Shown: in pieces, positions 52,544-61,600 of the stretch
Layout: every line of letters starts with the position of its first letter
Position numbering within the stretch: the first letter of the stretch is position 1
NCBI GenBank assembly: GCA_002343985.1
Contig: DDTB01000016.1
Location: 1-64,000 of the forward strand
Direction: 5' to 3'
Origin: Chitinophagaceae bacterium UBA2375
GTDB lineage: Bacteria > Bacteroidota > Bacteroidia > Chitinophagales > Chitinophagaceae
Length of the DNA stretch: 64,000 nt
The notes under the pieces: model-generated
Databases searched by the model: none
Told to the model about the DNA's origin: nothing
Seen by the model: the letters and a program-made list of their open reading frames with translations, nothing else
Program-made: the position numbers and the translations under genes

Positions 52544-55500
52544 TTATTTTCCAATATTGATTTGAATGTATGTCCTGATTTCCCATTCGTTGCCATCAGG
52601 GAATCCAATGGCTGTTGGATCGGGTACCCAGTTGCCGGCCGCGTCAAGTGTTTTCACCGGGGAGTAACGTGGCGAATACCTGTTCAGCGTGCGGTAAGTG
52701 CCGCGAACACCTATTTTGGTGCCGGGAAGCATGAACCAGTCAGGCTTTCCGATTTCGGTGGAAAGGTCTGCGATCAACTGCAAGGGGAACGTCAGGTTGA
52801 AATCACGATGGTAGTCGAATGGGCCCCAATCGTTGAATTTTCCAATCGCGATCAGTTTAGTTTTCTTATAGATTGTCCGCACATCAATACCATACCTGTT
52901 AATGGTCCGCGTGTCATTGCCATTGGCCTGTCCGTTACCTGCGTACAGGTTCGCGATGATGCCGAAGTTTGGATTGAGTTTAGACACGATGCGCGCATTC
53001 GCTTCCCAGAGGTCTTGCGCCGGCGCTGAACCGGGGAATACGAATGTGGTACGTCCGTTACCGAGGATACCAATTGCCGCGTCCTGGATGGTTGGCAGGT
53101 GGCGGTACACAAAATCGGCGCTCACCGCGAATTTGGCATCTTCCGCACGGTCGTTGTCCCAATCATACATCCAGGTGCCCGGTGTGGGGTCGTAAGTGAT
53201 CAGGAGTTCGCCGCCCACGGTTTCGCGGTTGGAGCGAACAGAGAATGGGTCATCCAGGATATTTCTTGGCCTTGCCGGTGCAATCAGGTCGGATGGGATC
53301 GGGCCCTCAATCGGCTTTTGCCAGAGGAAGTTCGGCGCAAACTGGAACTTGCCCACATTCACGGTAAAACCACTCAGTACATTATACATGTTACCGCTGC
53401 CAGCATCTTTTAAGCGCCACCCGGTGAAAGTCCTGGTTTGGTCCATGCCGCCATTCGCCACCAGGCCCATATATGATGCAAGTCCGTACCAGTTGATGTT
53501 TCCGGCAGAGTAGGTCAGTTTGATTTTTCCCCCGAAATTATCTTCCGTCCTGATCTGGTCCTGGTACACTACATTGTCGCGTGTAAGCTGGAATACGCGC
53601 CCGTTCAGCGGTTGGCCGCCCCATAACCCTCCGAGGTCAACACCCAGGTTACCGAATTTGCGTGAAACGGCGAGTGAAGCCCTTCTTGTTTTGGGCATCG
53701 GTACCGCGAATGAACTTTGCAGGTTGCTGCGCTGCGTGAGGTCTTCGTGGAAGATACCGGTAACATTGAATTTGGCGACGGTGCGGCTGTACTTCAGCAA
53801 TATAGCAGGGTTGGCGCCCCACCAGAGTTCAGGGCCGAAAGCGAGTTTCAAACCTTTGATTTGTTTTTTTCCTTCGATCTCAAAACCAAATGGCGCTTCG
53901 CCGTTATAGATATCAATATTAGGGCCATAGTTGGCTTCAGGGTAAAGGCCGAAGAAATCGCCCTCATAACCCCAATGGTAATGCCCGGTACGGTAAAAAC
54001 CTGTCAGGTTAAAGTATTTGCTGTTCCAGCTAAACTGGCTCCTGTAGAGTTGAAGCCTGTTGTTTGAATTGATGAGTTGCTGGCCGTTGGGAGTATTCAC
54101 GGTAATTTTGCGGCCCCTGTTTTCGTAAAACACTTCATCAATCGGGTTTTCGGCCACATTGCCCAACACGTTAAACTGCACATTGGCCATCACATTTGGC
54201 GCCGGGCGCGCGGTGACACCTATGTTGAATGATTGCATGTGGTCGAAACCGAGTTTGTTCGGGTAGGTGGTACCGTTAGGAATTGGTTCGCGGGGCGTGG
54301 CGATCAGGCTTCCACCAGTATGGTAGGTGCTGAAATTGGCCTGCAGGTCGCTTAGATATAATTTTCCTTTCGACTGGCTTTCGAGCGCCGCTTTATCACC
54401 ACGCGCCCTTAAAGTGGCATCAGCCAACTGTACCTGGCTCAGGCTGCTGATTTTTGCCTGGGCGTCGCCGGCATAGGGGTTGTAGCGGTGTACCTCTTGT
54501 AATGCGTAATAAGCCGCACGGGGGTATAACTGGTAAAGCCCCCTTTCATTGGTAGGCCCTTTGGCGCAGATGCCAAACCATTCTTCATTCATATTATTAT
54601 CACCGGCTACAAAATCAAACAAGTAACCTCCGTTCGACCATGAGGCGTTGATATCATGTTCATCCAGGTTAGTGGTTTGTCCGTATTTCCACCATCCGTC
54701 GCTGAACTGGAACGTAAAGCCACCAATGCTGAGCCCAGTCTTTCCCAATCCGGCTGCCTGCGCGTAAATATCTTTCCAGTTGCTCACGAGGTAGCGGGCT
54801 TGTGACAATTGGTCTTCGGATTGTGTGATGGTATTGAATGCATCGGATCCGAATTCAGTAAAGAGTACCGGTTTATTGTATTCATTCTTAACCCGGTCAA
54901 ATAAATCAGTGAAAGTCATGCCCCGGTAGCTGTTCACACCAAGGATGTCCACGTCTTTGCACTCACGGGCGATGATGTCGAGGAATAAAAGGTCACCGTT
55001 ACAAATGGCAACAGGATGCGTGTTGTCGATTGCCTTCATTTGGACCGCCGCATCGTTGAATAATTTATAGAGATGGTATGCGTCTTTTGTTGATTGCCTG
55101 TCGGCCATTGGGATGTTTTCCGTTTCCGCTCCCCTCCAAAACAGGCCATAGTTATTTTCATTGCCCAACAGGAACAGGAGGATGCCGGGTGTGTTTTTGT
55201 ATTCGGCCACCATCTCCTTCACTTCTTTCAGGAGCAGTTCGCGAACCAGGGGGCTCGCATAATTTGTATTGGCTTCCCATTTGCCTTTAAGGGTGAGGCC
55301 ATAACGGCCAAAGGAATGGTTCAGCATGGTGAAAATACCATATTCCTCATACATATACTTAATCCAACGGGCGGGTACGCCGATGTACTGGCGGATGGCG
55401 TTGACCCCCATATTTTTCAGGAGGGGCATTTCCTGGTCAAGCGCCGCTTTAATAACATCATCGGGCTGCTGCCACAAACTATAAGAGTAATTGGTTCCGA

Positions 55501-55666
55501 TGGGATAATAATCCCAATTCATCCCGTTCACGAAGAAGTCTTTCCCATTCACCTGGAGGGTAAAGCCCTGGGGGGAGCTTTTCACCGCCACACGGTCCGA
55601 CTGGGCCTGAACGAAACTGATCCATACAAAAACATGGACAAGAAAAAGCGTTAGTTTTTTTCTCAT
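52544..55666 (-). CDS. GH2-like glycosidase domain fused to an outer-membrane-barrel-like region
   Basis: The 1040-residue protein has a signal peptide (cut near FVQAQ). A TIM-barrel domain of GH2/GH5 clan-A type follows (about 30-400) with E170 in FLLGNENNYG as acid/base and E271 in VLFTEFGSD as nucleophile. The remaining 570 residues (about 470-1040) contain no helix or catalytic motif but long alternating strands with aromatic girdle patterns, as in outer-membrane barrels. Examples are FNLTGFYRTGHYHWGY, KFNVTGIFHEDL and EIRTYIQINIGK at the end. The likely job is surface attack on beta-glucan and perhaps passage of products. The start at 55666 gives the signal peptide. It is the first gene of the operon. 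Confidence 0.75.
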   Translation of the reverse strand: MRKKLTLFLVHVFVWISFVQAQSDRVAVKSSPQGFTLQVNGKDFFVNGMNWDYYPIGTNYSYSLWQQPDDVIKAALDQEMPLLKNMGVNAIRQYIGVPARWIKYMYEEYGIFTMLNHSFGRYGLTLKGKWEANTNYASPLVRELLLKEVKEMVAEYKNTPGILLFLLGNENNYGLFWRGAETENIPMADRQSTKDAYHLYKLFNDAAVQMKAIDNTHPVAICNGDLLFLDIIARECKDVDILGVNSYRGMTFTDLFDRVKNEYNKPVLFTEFGSDAFNTITQSEDQLSQARYLVSNWKDIYAQAAGLGKTGLSIGGFTFQFSDGWWKYGQTTNLDEHDINASWSNGGYLFDFVAGDNNMNEEWFGICAKGPTNERGLYQLYPRAAYYALQEVHRYNPYAGDAQAKISSLSQVQLADATLRARGDKAALESQSKGKLYLSDLQANFSTYHTGGSLIATPREPIPNGTTYPNKLGFDHMQSFNIGVTARPAPNVMANVQFNVLGNVAENPIDEVFYENRGRKITVNTPNGQQLINSNNRLQLYRSQFSWNSKYFNLTGFYRTGHYHWGYEGDFFGLYPEANYGPNIDIYNGEAPFGFEIEGKKQIKGLKLAFGPELWWGANPAILLKYSRTVAKFNVTGIFHEDLTQRSNLQSSFAVPMPKTRRASLAVSRKFGNLGVDLGGLWGGQPLNGRVFQLTRDNVVYQDQIRTEDNFGGKIKLTYSAGNINWYGLASYMGLVANGGMDQTRTFTGWRLKDAGSGNMYNVLSGFTVNVGKFQFAPNFLWQKPIEGPIPSDLIAPARPRNILDDPFSVRSNRETVGGELLITYDPTPGTWMYDWDNDRAEDAKFAVSADFVYRHLPTIQDAAIGILGNGRTTFVFPGSAPAQDLWEANARIVSKLNPNFGIIANLYAGNGQANGNDTRTINRYGIDVRTIYKKTKLIAIGKFNDWGPFDYHRDFNLTFPLQLIADLSTEIGKPDWFMLPGTKIGVRGTYRTLNRYSPRYSPVKTLDAAGNWVPDPTAIGFPDGNEWEIRTYIQINIGK

Positions 55667-55969
55667 AATGGCAAGTTTTAATGATCCGGTATATAAAATC
55701 TTCATATGTTGAAGGAAAACCCTCAAAATCTGAAGGAATTCAAAACGAAAGAATGGTTGGAGGGTAATGAAGCCGGATTAACACAGTTTTCAGGGAGAAT
55801 TGATCCTTTAAAAGTACATCAATTGATACCTCATCAACAAATAATCAACCACAACAGTACTACAACCAACAAAGAAAAACCCTAATTTGAGGCTAAATCT
55901 GCTACATCTATACTACATCAACCTAAATATTGTGGATTTCTCTGGCGGGGTATTCGGAGAATCCGCCTT
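55667..55969. promoter_or_regulatory. Control region between the beta-glucan operon and its regulator
   Basis: This 303-bp AT-rich gap separates the divergent units. CTACATC occurs twice as a direct repeat at 55902-55908 and 55913-55919, eleven bases apart (one helical turn), with a related CTACAAC at 55860-55866. A perfect 10-bp palindrome, ATCAATTGAT, lies at 55818-55827. No exact TAnnTTTG element is seen on either strand, consistent with an activator-dependent promoter. Which motif the regulator binds is unknown. Confidence 0.4.
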
Positions 55970-58837
55970 TTGTTGCAGCTTTCTGTAGCCGCAATAAGCC
56001 AATCATATGCCCAGGATCCTATTAGCCAGCAGGAGGTGCAGGTTTTTACCCATAATCAGTACCGGGCAGGTTCGCAAAACTGGGCGGTCGCGCAAGACGG
56101 TAACAACCGGGTTTTATTTGCCAACAATGAAGGTTTGCTGGTTTTTGACGGCACCCGGTGGCAGGTATATCCTGTGCCCAATAAAACGATTGTCAGGTCG
56201 GTTGGGGTTGCTGCCGATAGCCGTATATATGTGGGCGCCCAGGATGAACTGGGTTATTTTGCCCCTGATGCCAGCGGTTGCCTGCGCTATAACTCCCTGA
56301 GGGAAAAATTACCCGTTTCGGTGCAACGATTTGCTGATGTATGGGAGTTGGAGATGCAAGGGAATGTTGTTTTTTTCAGGACGAACCACCATATTTTCAG
56401 GTGGGAAAATGAGCAGTTCCTTGTTTTTCCCGCTCCTTCCGCCTGGGTTTCCCTGCATCAGCACCAAAATCAGGTGCTGGCACAGGACGATAAAACCGGC
56501 TTATTGGTATTTGAACAGGGTGCCTGGAAACCCTGGATACCTGCTTCAGGCTTACCGGATGGCTTCCAGGTTACCGATATCACCCCGTTCCGGAAGGATA
56601 CAAGCCTGGTGAGCAGTAATGGCCACGGGTTGATGCTAATGGCAGGAAACCAACTGCTGCCATTTACCATCCGGTCTGCTTCCATCAAGCCCGACCAGCA
56701 TATGACCTCTGTTTCCCAGGCCCCGGATGGTAGTTTTTGGGTGGGTACCTATTTCAATGGCGCTTTCCATATGTCGGCCGAAGGGCAAATCCTGGATAAA
56801 CTGTCTACTTCAAATGGCTTGCCGAATAATACGGTCAGGGTGATTTACAGCGACCAGGAAGGCAATGCCTGGGTTGGATTGGATAATGGGTTAGCGTTGT
56901 ATTCATATAATAATCATGTCCGGCATATCAATCCGCCCGCATTCAACAAAGGGGCCGGATACCAGGTAAAGTCACACCAGGGAAACTTGTATTTCGCGCT
57001 GTCGACCGGTTTGCAATATGTGCCGATCCAGGGGGTTCGCGACCTGAGCGAAGTCAGAACAGAGCCTATCCCGATAGCCGGGGGATTGACCTGGCAGTTG
57101 TCGGTTTACAACAACCAGTTATTAGCCGGGAGGGATGATGGCTTATGGTTGATTGAGCAAAACCGCGCTAAAAAAATCCTTTCAGATACCGGTTTCTGGG
57201 GCTGTATCCCTGTACCCGGATCAAACCCGCCCTTGCTGGCGGCTGGCAATTACCTGGGGATCCGTCAATTGGAAGTGTCCGATAAGGGATTAACAGACAA
57301 AGGCCCGGTGAAAGGATTCGCGGAATCGAGCCGGTATATGGAGGCCGATGATTCCTGTGTCTGGGTATCGCATCCTTACCGCGGTGTATTCAGGATCAAC
57401 AGCAAAACGAATGAGATCCGTTTGTATGGACAAAAAAAAGGGTTCCCTTCTGATTTGGACAATCATGTATTCAAGCTGCGCAATAAAATTGTGTTTGCCA
57501 CATCAAGGGGATTGTATGCGTATGATGCGGGCAGGGACAGTATTGTGAAAGCACCAGCATATGAGAAACTATTTGGGGCTTTGCCGTTGCGGTACCTGAA
57601 AGAAGACAATAGCGGCAACATCTGGTTTGTGCAGGATAAAATGCTGGCGGTGGTTGATTACAGCGGCGATTCAGCCGTCATTCATTATATCCCCGAATTG
57701 CACAACAGGATTTTAAGCGGCTTTGAAAATATTTATCCTTACGACCAGGAGAATGTATTGATCAGCGCCGAATCAGGGTTTTACCATATCAATTATCGTG
57801 CATATCGCGAACGCATCAGGCCGTTTAAGGCTTACTTATCGGAACTGAGTTTTATTGGCAGCCGGGACAGCATTTTGTTTGGCGGTTTTGGTGAAGGGCA
57901 GATACATGGAAAGGACCCTTTAGTGATCCCATATCAATCCAACTCATTGCATTTCGCGGGCGCTGCGTCCTGGTTCGGACAGCACAGTTCGATGGAGTTT
58001 AGCTTTTTCCTGGAAGGGTTTGATGATGGGTGGGGCCCCTGGGTCATCAATCCTGAAAAAGATTACACCAATTTACCTGCAGGCAAATACACATTTAACA
58101 TCCGCGCGCGACGGAGCCCTTCACACCTGTCTGAAGTGTACTCATTCAAATTTGTGGTGGCATCACCATGGTACAAAACAACATGGGCGTACCTGGCGTA
58201 CGGCATATTGGCCATCATGTGTGTGTATGCGTTAATGAAGATGCAATCGCGCAAGCATAAACGCAGGCAGGAAGCGCGCAGGCAGGCCGACCAGCAAAAG
58301 TTCAAGGAAGAGCAAAAGCAGATGGCATACCAGTTTCAGTTGCAGATGGAGAAATCGGAAAAAGACCTGATGCGGGTGCAAAAAGAGAAACTGGAAGCGG
58401 AAATTGAATTCAAGAACTCAGAACTGGCAAGCGCTACACTCAACCTCGTGCATAAAAAGGAATTTATCTTGAAATTGAAAACGGCCTTGCAGCAATTTCA
58501 GAAAGGGGCAAAGGAAGAGGAAAACCAGGAATTGAAAAGATTATTGAAAGTATTGTCTGAAGAGGAGAAGCTGGATGAGGAGTGGGATAATTTTTCGCAT
58601 CATTTCAACAGCGTGCATGGCGATTTCCTGAAGATATTGAAAACGAAATTTCCATCGTTGAGGCCACACGAACTCAGGCTTTGCGCGTATTTACGCATGA
58701 ACCTGAGCAGTAAGGAAATAGCCCCGTTGATGAGCATTTCGCTGCGGGGCGTAGAAATCAGCCGGTACCGGCTGCGAAAAAAAATCGGCTTGCCCACCGA
58801 AGTCAACCTCGTGCAATATTTAATGGATTTGCAATAA
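55970..58837 (+). CDS. Membrane-spanning regulator: propeller, Y_Y_Y domain, LuxR-type HTH
   Basis: The protein has about 955 residues. A signal sequence (to SQSYAQ) is followed by two-component-regulator propeller repeats (about 20-640, for example DGSFWVGTYFNG and GNAWVGLDNGLALY). A Y_Y_Y domain (about 660-735), one membrane helix (about 739-760), a long charged coiled coil (770-870) and a C-terminal LuxR-type helix-turn-helix (about 890-950, LSSKEIAPLMSISLRGVEISRYRLRKKIG) complete it. There is no kinase or receiver domain, so sensing outside and DNA binding inside are in one chain. It is divergent from the beta-glucan operon and most likely controls it. The start is TTG at 55970; an ATT at 55952 would give a better signal peptide. 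Confidence 0.85.
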   Translation: MLQLSVAAISQSYAQDPISQQEVQVFTHNQYRAGSQNWAVAQDGNNRVLFANNEGLLVFDGTRWQVYPVPNKTIVRSVGVAADSRIYVGAQDELGYFAPDASGCLRYNSLREKLPVSVQRFADVWELEMQGNVVFFRTNHHIFRWENEQFLVFPAPSAWVSLHQHQNQVLAQDDKTGLLVFEQGAWKPWIPASGLPDGFQVTDITPFRKDTSLVSSNGHGLMLMAGNQLLPFTIRSASIKPDQHMTSVSQAPDGSFWVGTYFNGAFHMSAEGQILDKLSTSNGLPNNTVRVIYSDQEGNAWVGLDNGLALYSYNNHVRHINPPAFNKGAGYQVKSHQGNLYFALSTGLQYVPIQGVRDLSEVRTEPIPIAGGLTWQLSVYNNQLLAGRDDGLWLIEQNRAKKILSDTGFWGCIPVPGSNPPLLAAGNYLGIRQLEVSDKGLTDKGPVKGFAESSRYMEADDSCVWVSHPYRGVFRINSKTNEIRLYGQKKGFPSDLDNHVFKLRNKIVFATSRGLYAYDAGRDSIVKAPAYEKLFGALPLRYLKEDNSGNIWFVQDKMLAVVDYSGDSAVIHYIPELHNRILSGFENIYPYDQENVLISAESGFYHINYRAYRERIRPFKAYLSELSFIGSRDSILFGGFGEGQIHGKDPLVIPYQSNSLHFAGAASWFGQHSSMEFSFFLEGFDDGWGPWVINPEKDYTNLPAGKYTFNIRARRSPSHLSEVYSFKFVVASPWYKTTWAYLAYGILAIMCVYALMKMQSRKHKRRQEARRQADQQKFKEEQKQMAYQFQLQMEKSEKDLMRVQKEKLEAEIEFKNSELASATLNLVHKKEFILKLKTALQQFQKGAKEEENQELKRLLKVLSEEEKLDEEWDNFSHHFNSVHGDFLKILKTKFPSLRPHELRLCAYLRMNLSSKEIAPLMSISLRGVEISRYRLRKKIGLPTEVNLVQYLMDLQ

Positions 58838-58873
58838 TGGGGTTGGATCAATCATTCATCTTGCCAAAACTTA

Positions 58874-59200
58874 TCACTGCGATACGGCTTTAAGCCCGAT
58901 AATAGAAGCAATGAGCGTGGCAATAAAAAACAAGCGAAGGAAAGTAGCGGGTTCTTTAAAAACAAAGATACCAACCAATACTGTGCCAACAGCGCCAATG
59001 CCCGTCCAGACAGCATAAGCGGTACCTATAGGCAAATGTTGTGTGGCTTTCACGAGCAACCACATGCTGATGCCCAGCGACACTAAGAAACCGCCATACC
59101 AGAGGTACATGGTTTGTCCGCTTGTTTCTTTTGCTTTGCCCAGGCAAAAAGCAAATGCCACTTCAAATAATCCCGCGATGATGAGGGTGATCCAATGCAT
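58874..59200 (-). CDS. Small multidrug resistance (SMR) family exporter, SugE/Gdx-like
   Basis: The 108-residue protein has four membrane helices and the key glutamate E13 of helix 1 (AGLFEVAFAFCLGKA), which binds the cation and protons. AYAVWTGIGAVGTVLVGI is the conserved helix 3. The helix-1 pattern and length are nearer to SugE/Gdx (guanidinium exporters) than to EmrE, but the subtype is not certain. I start at 59200, because the 20 residues before that in the open frame do not fit an SMR protein. No second SMR gene lies beside it, so it would act as a homodimer. Confidence 0.88.
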   Translation of the reverse strand: MHWITLIIAGLFEVAFAFCLGKAKETSGQTMYLWYGGFLVSLGISMWLLVKATQHLPIGTAYAVWTGIGAVGTVLVGIFVFKEPATFLRLFFIATLIASIIGLKAVSQ

Positions 59201-59297
59201 GTGTTGATGTTTGACAGCAGTAACGGCATCTAAATTACAATGATGCATCATGCCTGCCAAACCACAGCCATTGGGACTTTTTGACTAAAGTGTTGGT

Positions 59298-59810
59298 TTA
59301 TTTCTTCTTTACAGTGGCCAGGTTTCCATTCACGGATTTCGCCAGGTATTTTACCACTTCGCCCTGGCTTTGGTCTGTCATTTTTTTCAATGATACTTGT
59401 CCGGTCAACGACTTGTATTCTTTTGTCCGGTTCGTGACAAAAGGGCCGCTCATGGCCAGTTCTTCATTCGCCGCCGCCAAGTCTAACACGTTTAGCTGGC
59501 GCACATATTTATGCGGATCCATCGGGTAGTTATGCTCGAGCAATTCCCAGTCTTGTATGATGATCTTTTTATCCTTTGCAATGTGGATTTTTAATTTTTT
59601 AACGCCATAGTATTGTTGGTCGCCAATTTTAAACCAGGTGTGTGAGTACCCGTTGTACCGGCCTTTTTCTTTACTGATCAACACCTCGTATACGAGTTGT
59701 TCGCGGGTGGTATCGTTGGTGATATGCCCTTTCCAAAGCCCTGTAATATCCTGGCTTTTCGACAGTAAGGGGCATGCGATGGCGATGAGCAAATAGCTGA
59801 TGTATTTCAT
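59298..59810 (-). CDS. Secreted protein, unknown function
   Basis: The 170-residue protein has a signal peptide (cut near LLSKSQD). A beta-rich domain begins DITGLWKGHITND and contains LVYEVLISKEKGRYNGYSHTW. This form recurs in secreted Bacteroidota proteins of lipocalin-like or OmpA-associated type, but no function is known. The lysine-rich C-terminus is unremarkable. It has its own spacing from neighbours (97 bp to the SMR gene) and no clear partner. Confidence 0.7.
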   Translation of the reverse strand: MKYISYLLIAIACPLLSKSQDITGLWKGHITNDTTREQLVYEVLISKEKGRYNGYSHTWFKIGDQQYYGVKKLKIHIAKDKKIIIQDWELLEHNYPMDPHKYVRQLNVLDLAAANEELAMSGPFVTNRTKEYKSLTGQVSLKKMTDQSQGEVVKYLAKSVNGNLATVKKK

Positions 59811-59935
59811 AGGTTGAAGCAGTTATAACGTGTATAACGTAATTCCTTCATATTTATTGAATGCCGGAATAGATAAAATCCGTATCAGGCTTGATTCAAG
59901 AGGATTTATTCGCTTGCAAAGAGGAGTAGTTGCAG

Positions 59936-60241
59936 TTATGATGACAGGTCATGCAGCATCATATCAACCTTATCAAACAGTTCGCCAACGCCTAGGCTGG
60001 CCCATAGAATAAATACTGCGAGCAGGATTTTTGCCCAAATGGGAAAAGCGATACCTGTACGCTGACGGATCTTCCCGGTAACAGGTGAAAAGAAGAGGGC
60101 GGACAAAAGCAATATGAATACGCCGAAGAATGGATCATTTCCCCAGCCAATATTGATGATGCCAATTATTGCGGCAATGATGCCAAAGCCGCCGCTCAGT
60201 ATTGTTGTGATGGTATGTTTAGCCGCCATATTCATTTCCAT
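59936..60241 (-). CDS. Small membrane protein, unknown
   Basis: The 101-residue protein has three hydrophobic segments (about 10-30, 34-52 and 67-86), with a short loop PVTGKIRQRTG between the second and third. No family name comes to mind. A clear promoter and a dyad symmetry sit upstream, so it is probably expressed and regulated. Alternative starts at the third and fifth codons are possible. Confidence 0.6.
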   Translation of the reverse strand: MEMNMAAKHTITTILSGGFGIIAAIIGIINIGWGNDPFFGVFILLLSALFFSPVTGKIRQRTGIAFPIWAKILLAVFILWASLGVGELFDKVDMMLHDLSS

Positions 60242-60274
60242 GCCTGGTTTGTCTTAATGAACAGTCATGGCATG

Positions 60275-60307
60275 CAAATATATAAAAGTACTTTGAAAAA
60301 CAAAGTA
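60275..60307 (-). promoter_or_regulatory. Promoter with TACTTTG-N5-CAAAGTA dyad
   Basis: On the minus strand TTTG (60301-60304) and TATATTTG (60275-60282) are 18 bp apart, as in Bacteroidota promoters. The perfect 7-bp inverted repeat at 60289-60295 and 60301-60307 overlaps the -33 element and is a likely operator for the small membrane protein gene at 60241. Confidence 0.6.
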
Positions 60308-60382
60308 AAATGCCATTTATCTCATCCGCTAAGGCATTAACGCAGAGATTCCGTAACTTACCCATTCGAAATAACCCATATC

Positions 60383-61042
60383 ATGGACCCCCATCATCAT
60401 ATCGACCACAACCTGGAGGCGGTTAAAATTTTTGACCGGTTGGCTTCGCTGTACCAGGAGAAGTACATGAATGTGGATGCTTACGCGGATGATTTGCAAT
60501 GGTTGCTTTCGAGGTTACAGCAGGGCGCTGTTGTGCACGACCTCGCATGCGGCCCGGGCAATGTGTCGAACTACCTCTTGCGCCACAGGCCTGATCTTCG
60601 TGTAACCGGTTCCGATTTATCGGAGAATATGGTCATGCTGGCTGCTGTTGCCAACCCGGAAGCCGGCTTTTCCGTGATGGATGCAAGGCTCGTGCACAAA
60701 TTGCCGGGCAGCTATGATGCCATAGTGGTATCATTCTTACTGCCATATCTGAACAGGGCGGAAGCAGGTGCACTGATTGGGGGAATAAAAGAAAAATTGA
60801 CGGTTGATGGTTATGTGTACCTATCATTTATTGAAGCGCCATATCATACATCAGGCCCGCAAACAGGGAGCCAAGGCGATTTGGTCCATATGTATTTTTA
60901 CGATGAGGCGGAATTAATGCCTGTGTTCAGTAAATATGGATTAAGCGTCAGGTACAAATCTGATTTACGCACGGTTATCGCCAATGGTGCGGAAGTGAAA
61001 GACCGTACCATCATCCTTCAACCCATAGCAAACAACATATAA
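60383..61042 (+). CDS. Class I SAM-dependent methyltransferase
   Basis: The 219-residue protein has motif I VVHDLACGPGNVSNYLL, the acidic residue after the second strand in VTGSDLSENM, and YDAIVVSFLLPYLNR as motif II. It is a stand-alone small-molecule-type methyltransferase (Methyltransf_25 group). The substrate is unknown. It begins a run of plus-strand genes and is separated from the following lipoprotein gene by 10 bp. Confidence 0.8.
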   Translation: MDPHHHIDHNLEAVKIFDRLASLYQEKYMNVDAYADDLQWLLSRLQQGAVVHDLACGPGNVSNYLLRHRPDLRVTGSDLSENMVMLAAVANPEAGFSVMDARLVHKLPGSYDAIVVSFLLPYLNRAEAGALIGGIKEKLTVDGYVYLSFIEAPYHTSGPQTGSQGDLVHMYFYDEAELMPVFSKYGLSVRYKSDLRTVIANGAEVKDRTIILQPIANNI

Positions 61043-61052
61043 ATCAACCAAC

Positions 61053-61595
61053 ATGCAAGCAAACCAGGTAAATCCGAAAACGTTTTTACTGCACTTGGCC
61101 ATCATCATTCCGGCCTTTCTCATCTCCTGTTCGGCACCGCCAAAAAAAGTTGTTGACCTGTCAAAGGAAAGAGCTTCCATCTCCGCCATGCTCGACTCCT
61201 TTAACGTGGCGGCGGCACGCGCTGACTTCAACCGGTATTTTTCGTTTTATGATTCAGGCGCCATATTCATTGGCACAGATGCCACAGAGCGTTGGACAAA
61301 AGATTCTTTCATGGTTTGGTCAAAACCTTATTTCGACAGGGGCCGGGCATGGAATTTCAGCTCTGTACAAAGGGATATTTATTTTTCGGAGGATGGCGGC
61401 ATGGCCTGGTTTGATGAATTGCTGAATACGCAAATGAAAATTTGCAGGGGATCGGGTGTGCTGGCTAAAATCGGCGATGAGTGGAAAATCAGGCAGTACG
61501 TATTATCAACCACCATACCCAACCGGATAATCGACACCGTGATTTCATTGAAAGCCGCTGAAGAAGATTCCATTTTATCAAGTCTCAAAAAGTAA
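61053..61595 (+). CDS. Lipoprotein with NTF2/SnoaL-like domain
   Basis: The 180-residue protein has a lipobox (FLISC, C26). An NTF2-like domain follows with ISAMLDSFNVAAARADFNRYFSFYDSGAIFIGTDATERW, characteristic of the SnoaL_3/DUF4440 group (residues about 45-85 of the protein). Such small domains are enzymes, binding proteins or toxins' partners, and the role here is not known. It is co-directional with the methyltransferase and DUF1801 genes at 10- and 5-bp spacing, so these three are probably one operon. Confidence 0.75.
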   Translation: MQANQVNPKTFLLHLAIIIPAFLISCSAPPKKVVDLSKERASISAMLDSFNVAAARADFNRYFSFYDSGAIFIGTDATERWTKDSFMVWSKPYFDRGRAWNFSSVQRDIYFSEDGGMAWFDELLNTQMKICRGSGVLAKIGDEWKIRQYVLSTTIPNRIIDTVISLKAAEEDSILSSLKK

Positions 61596-61600
61596 AAGCC

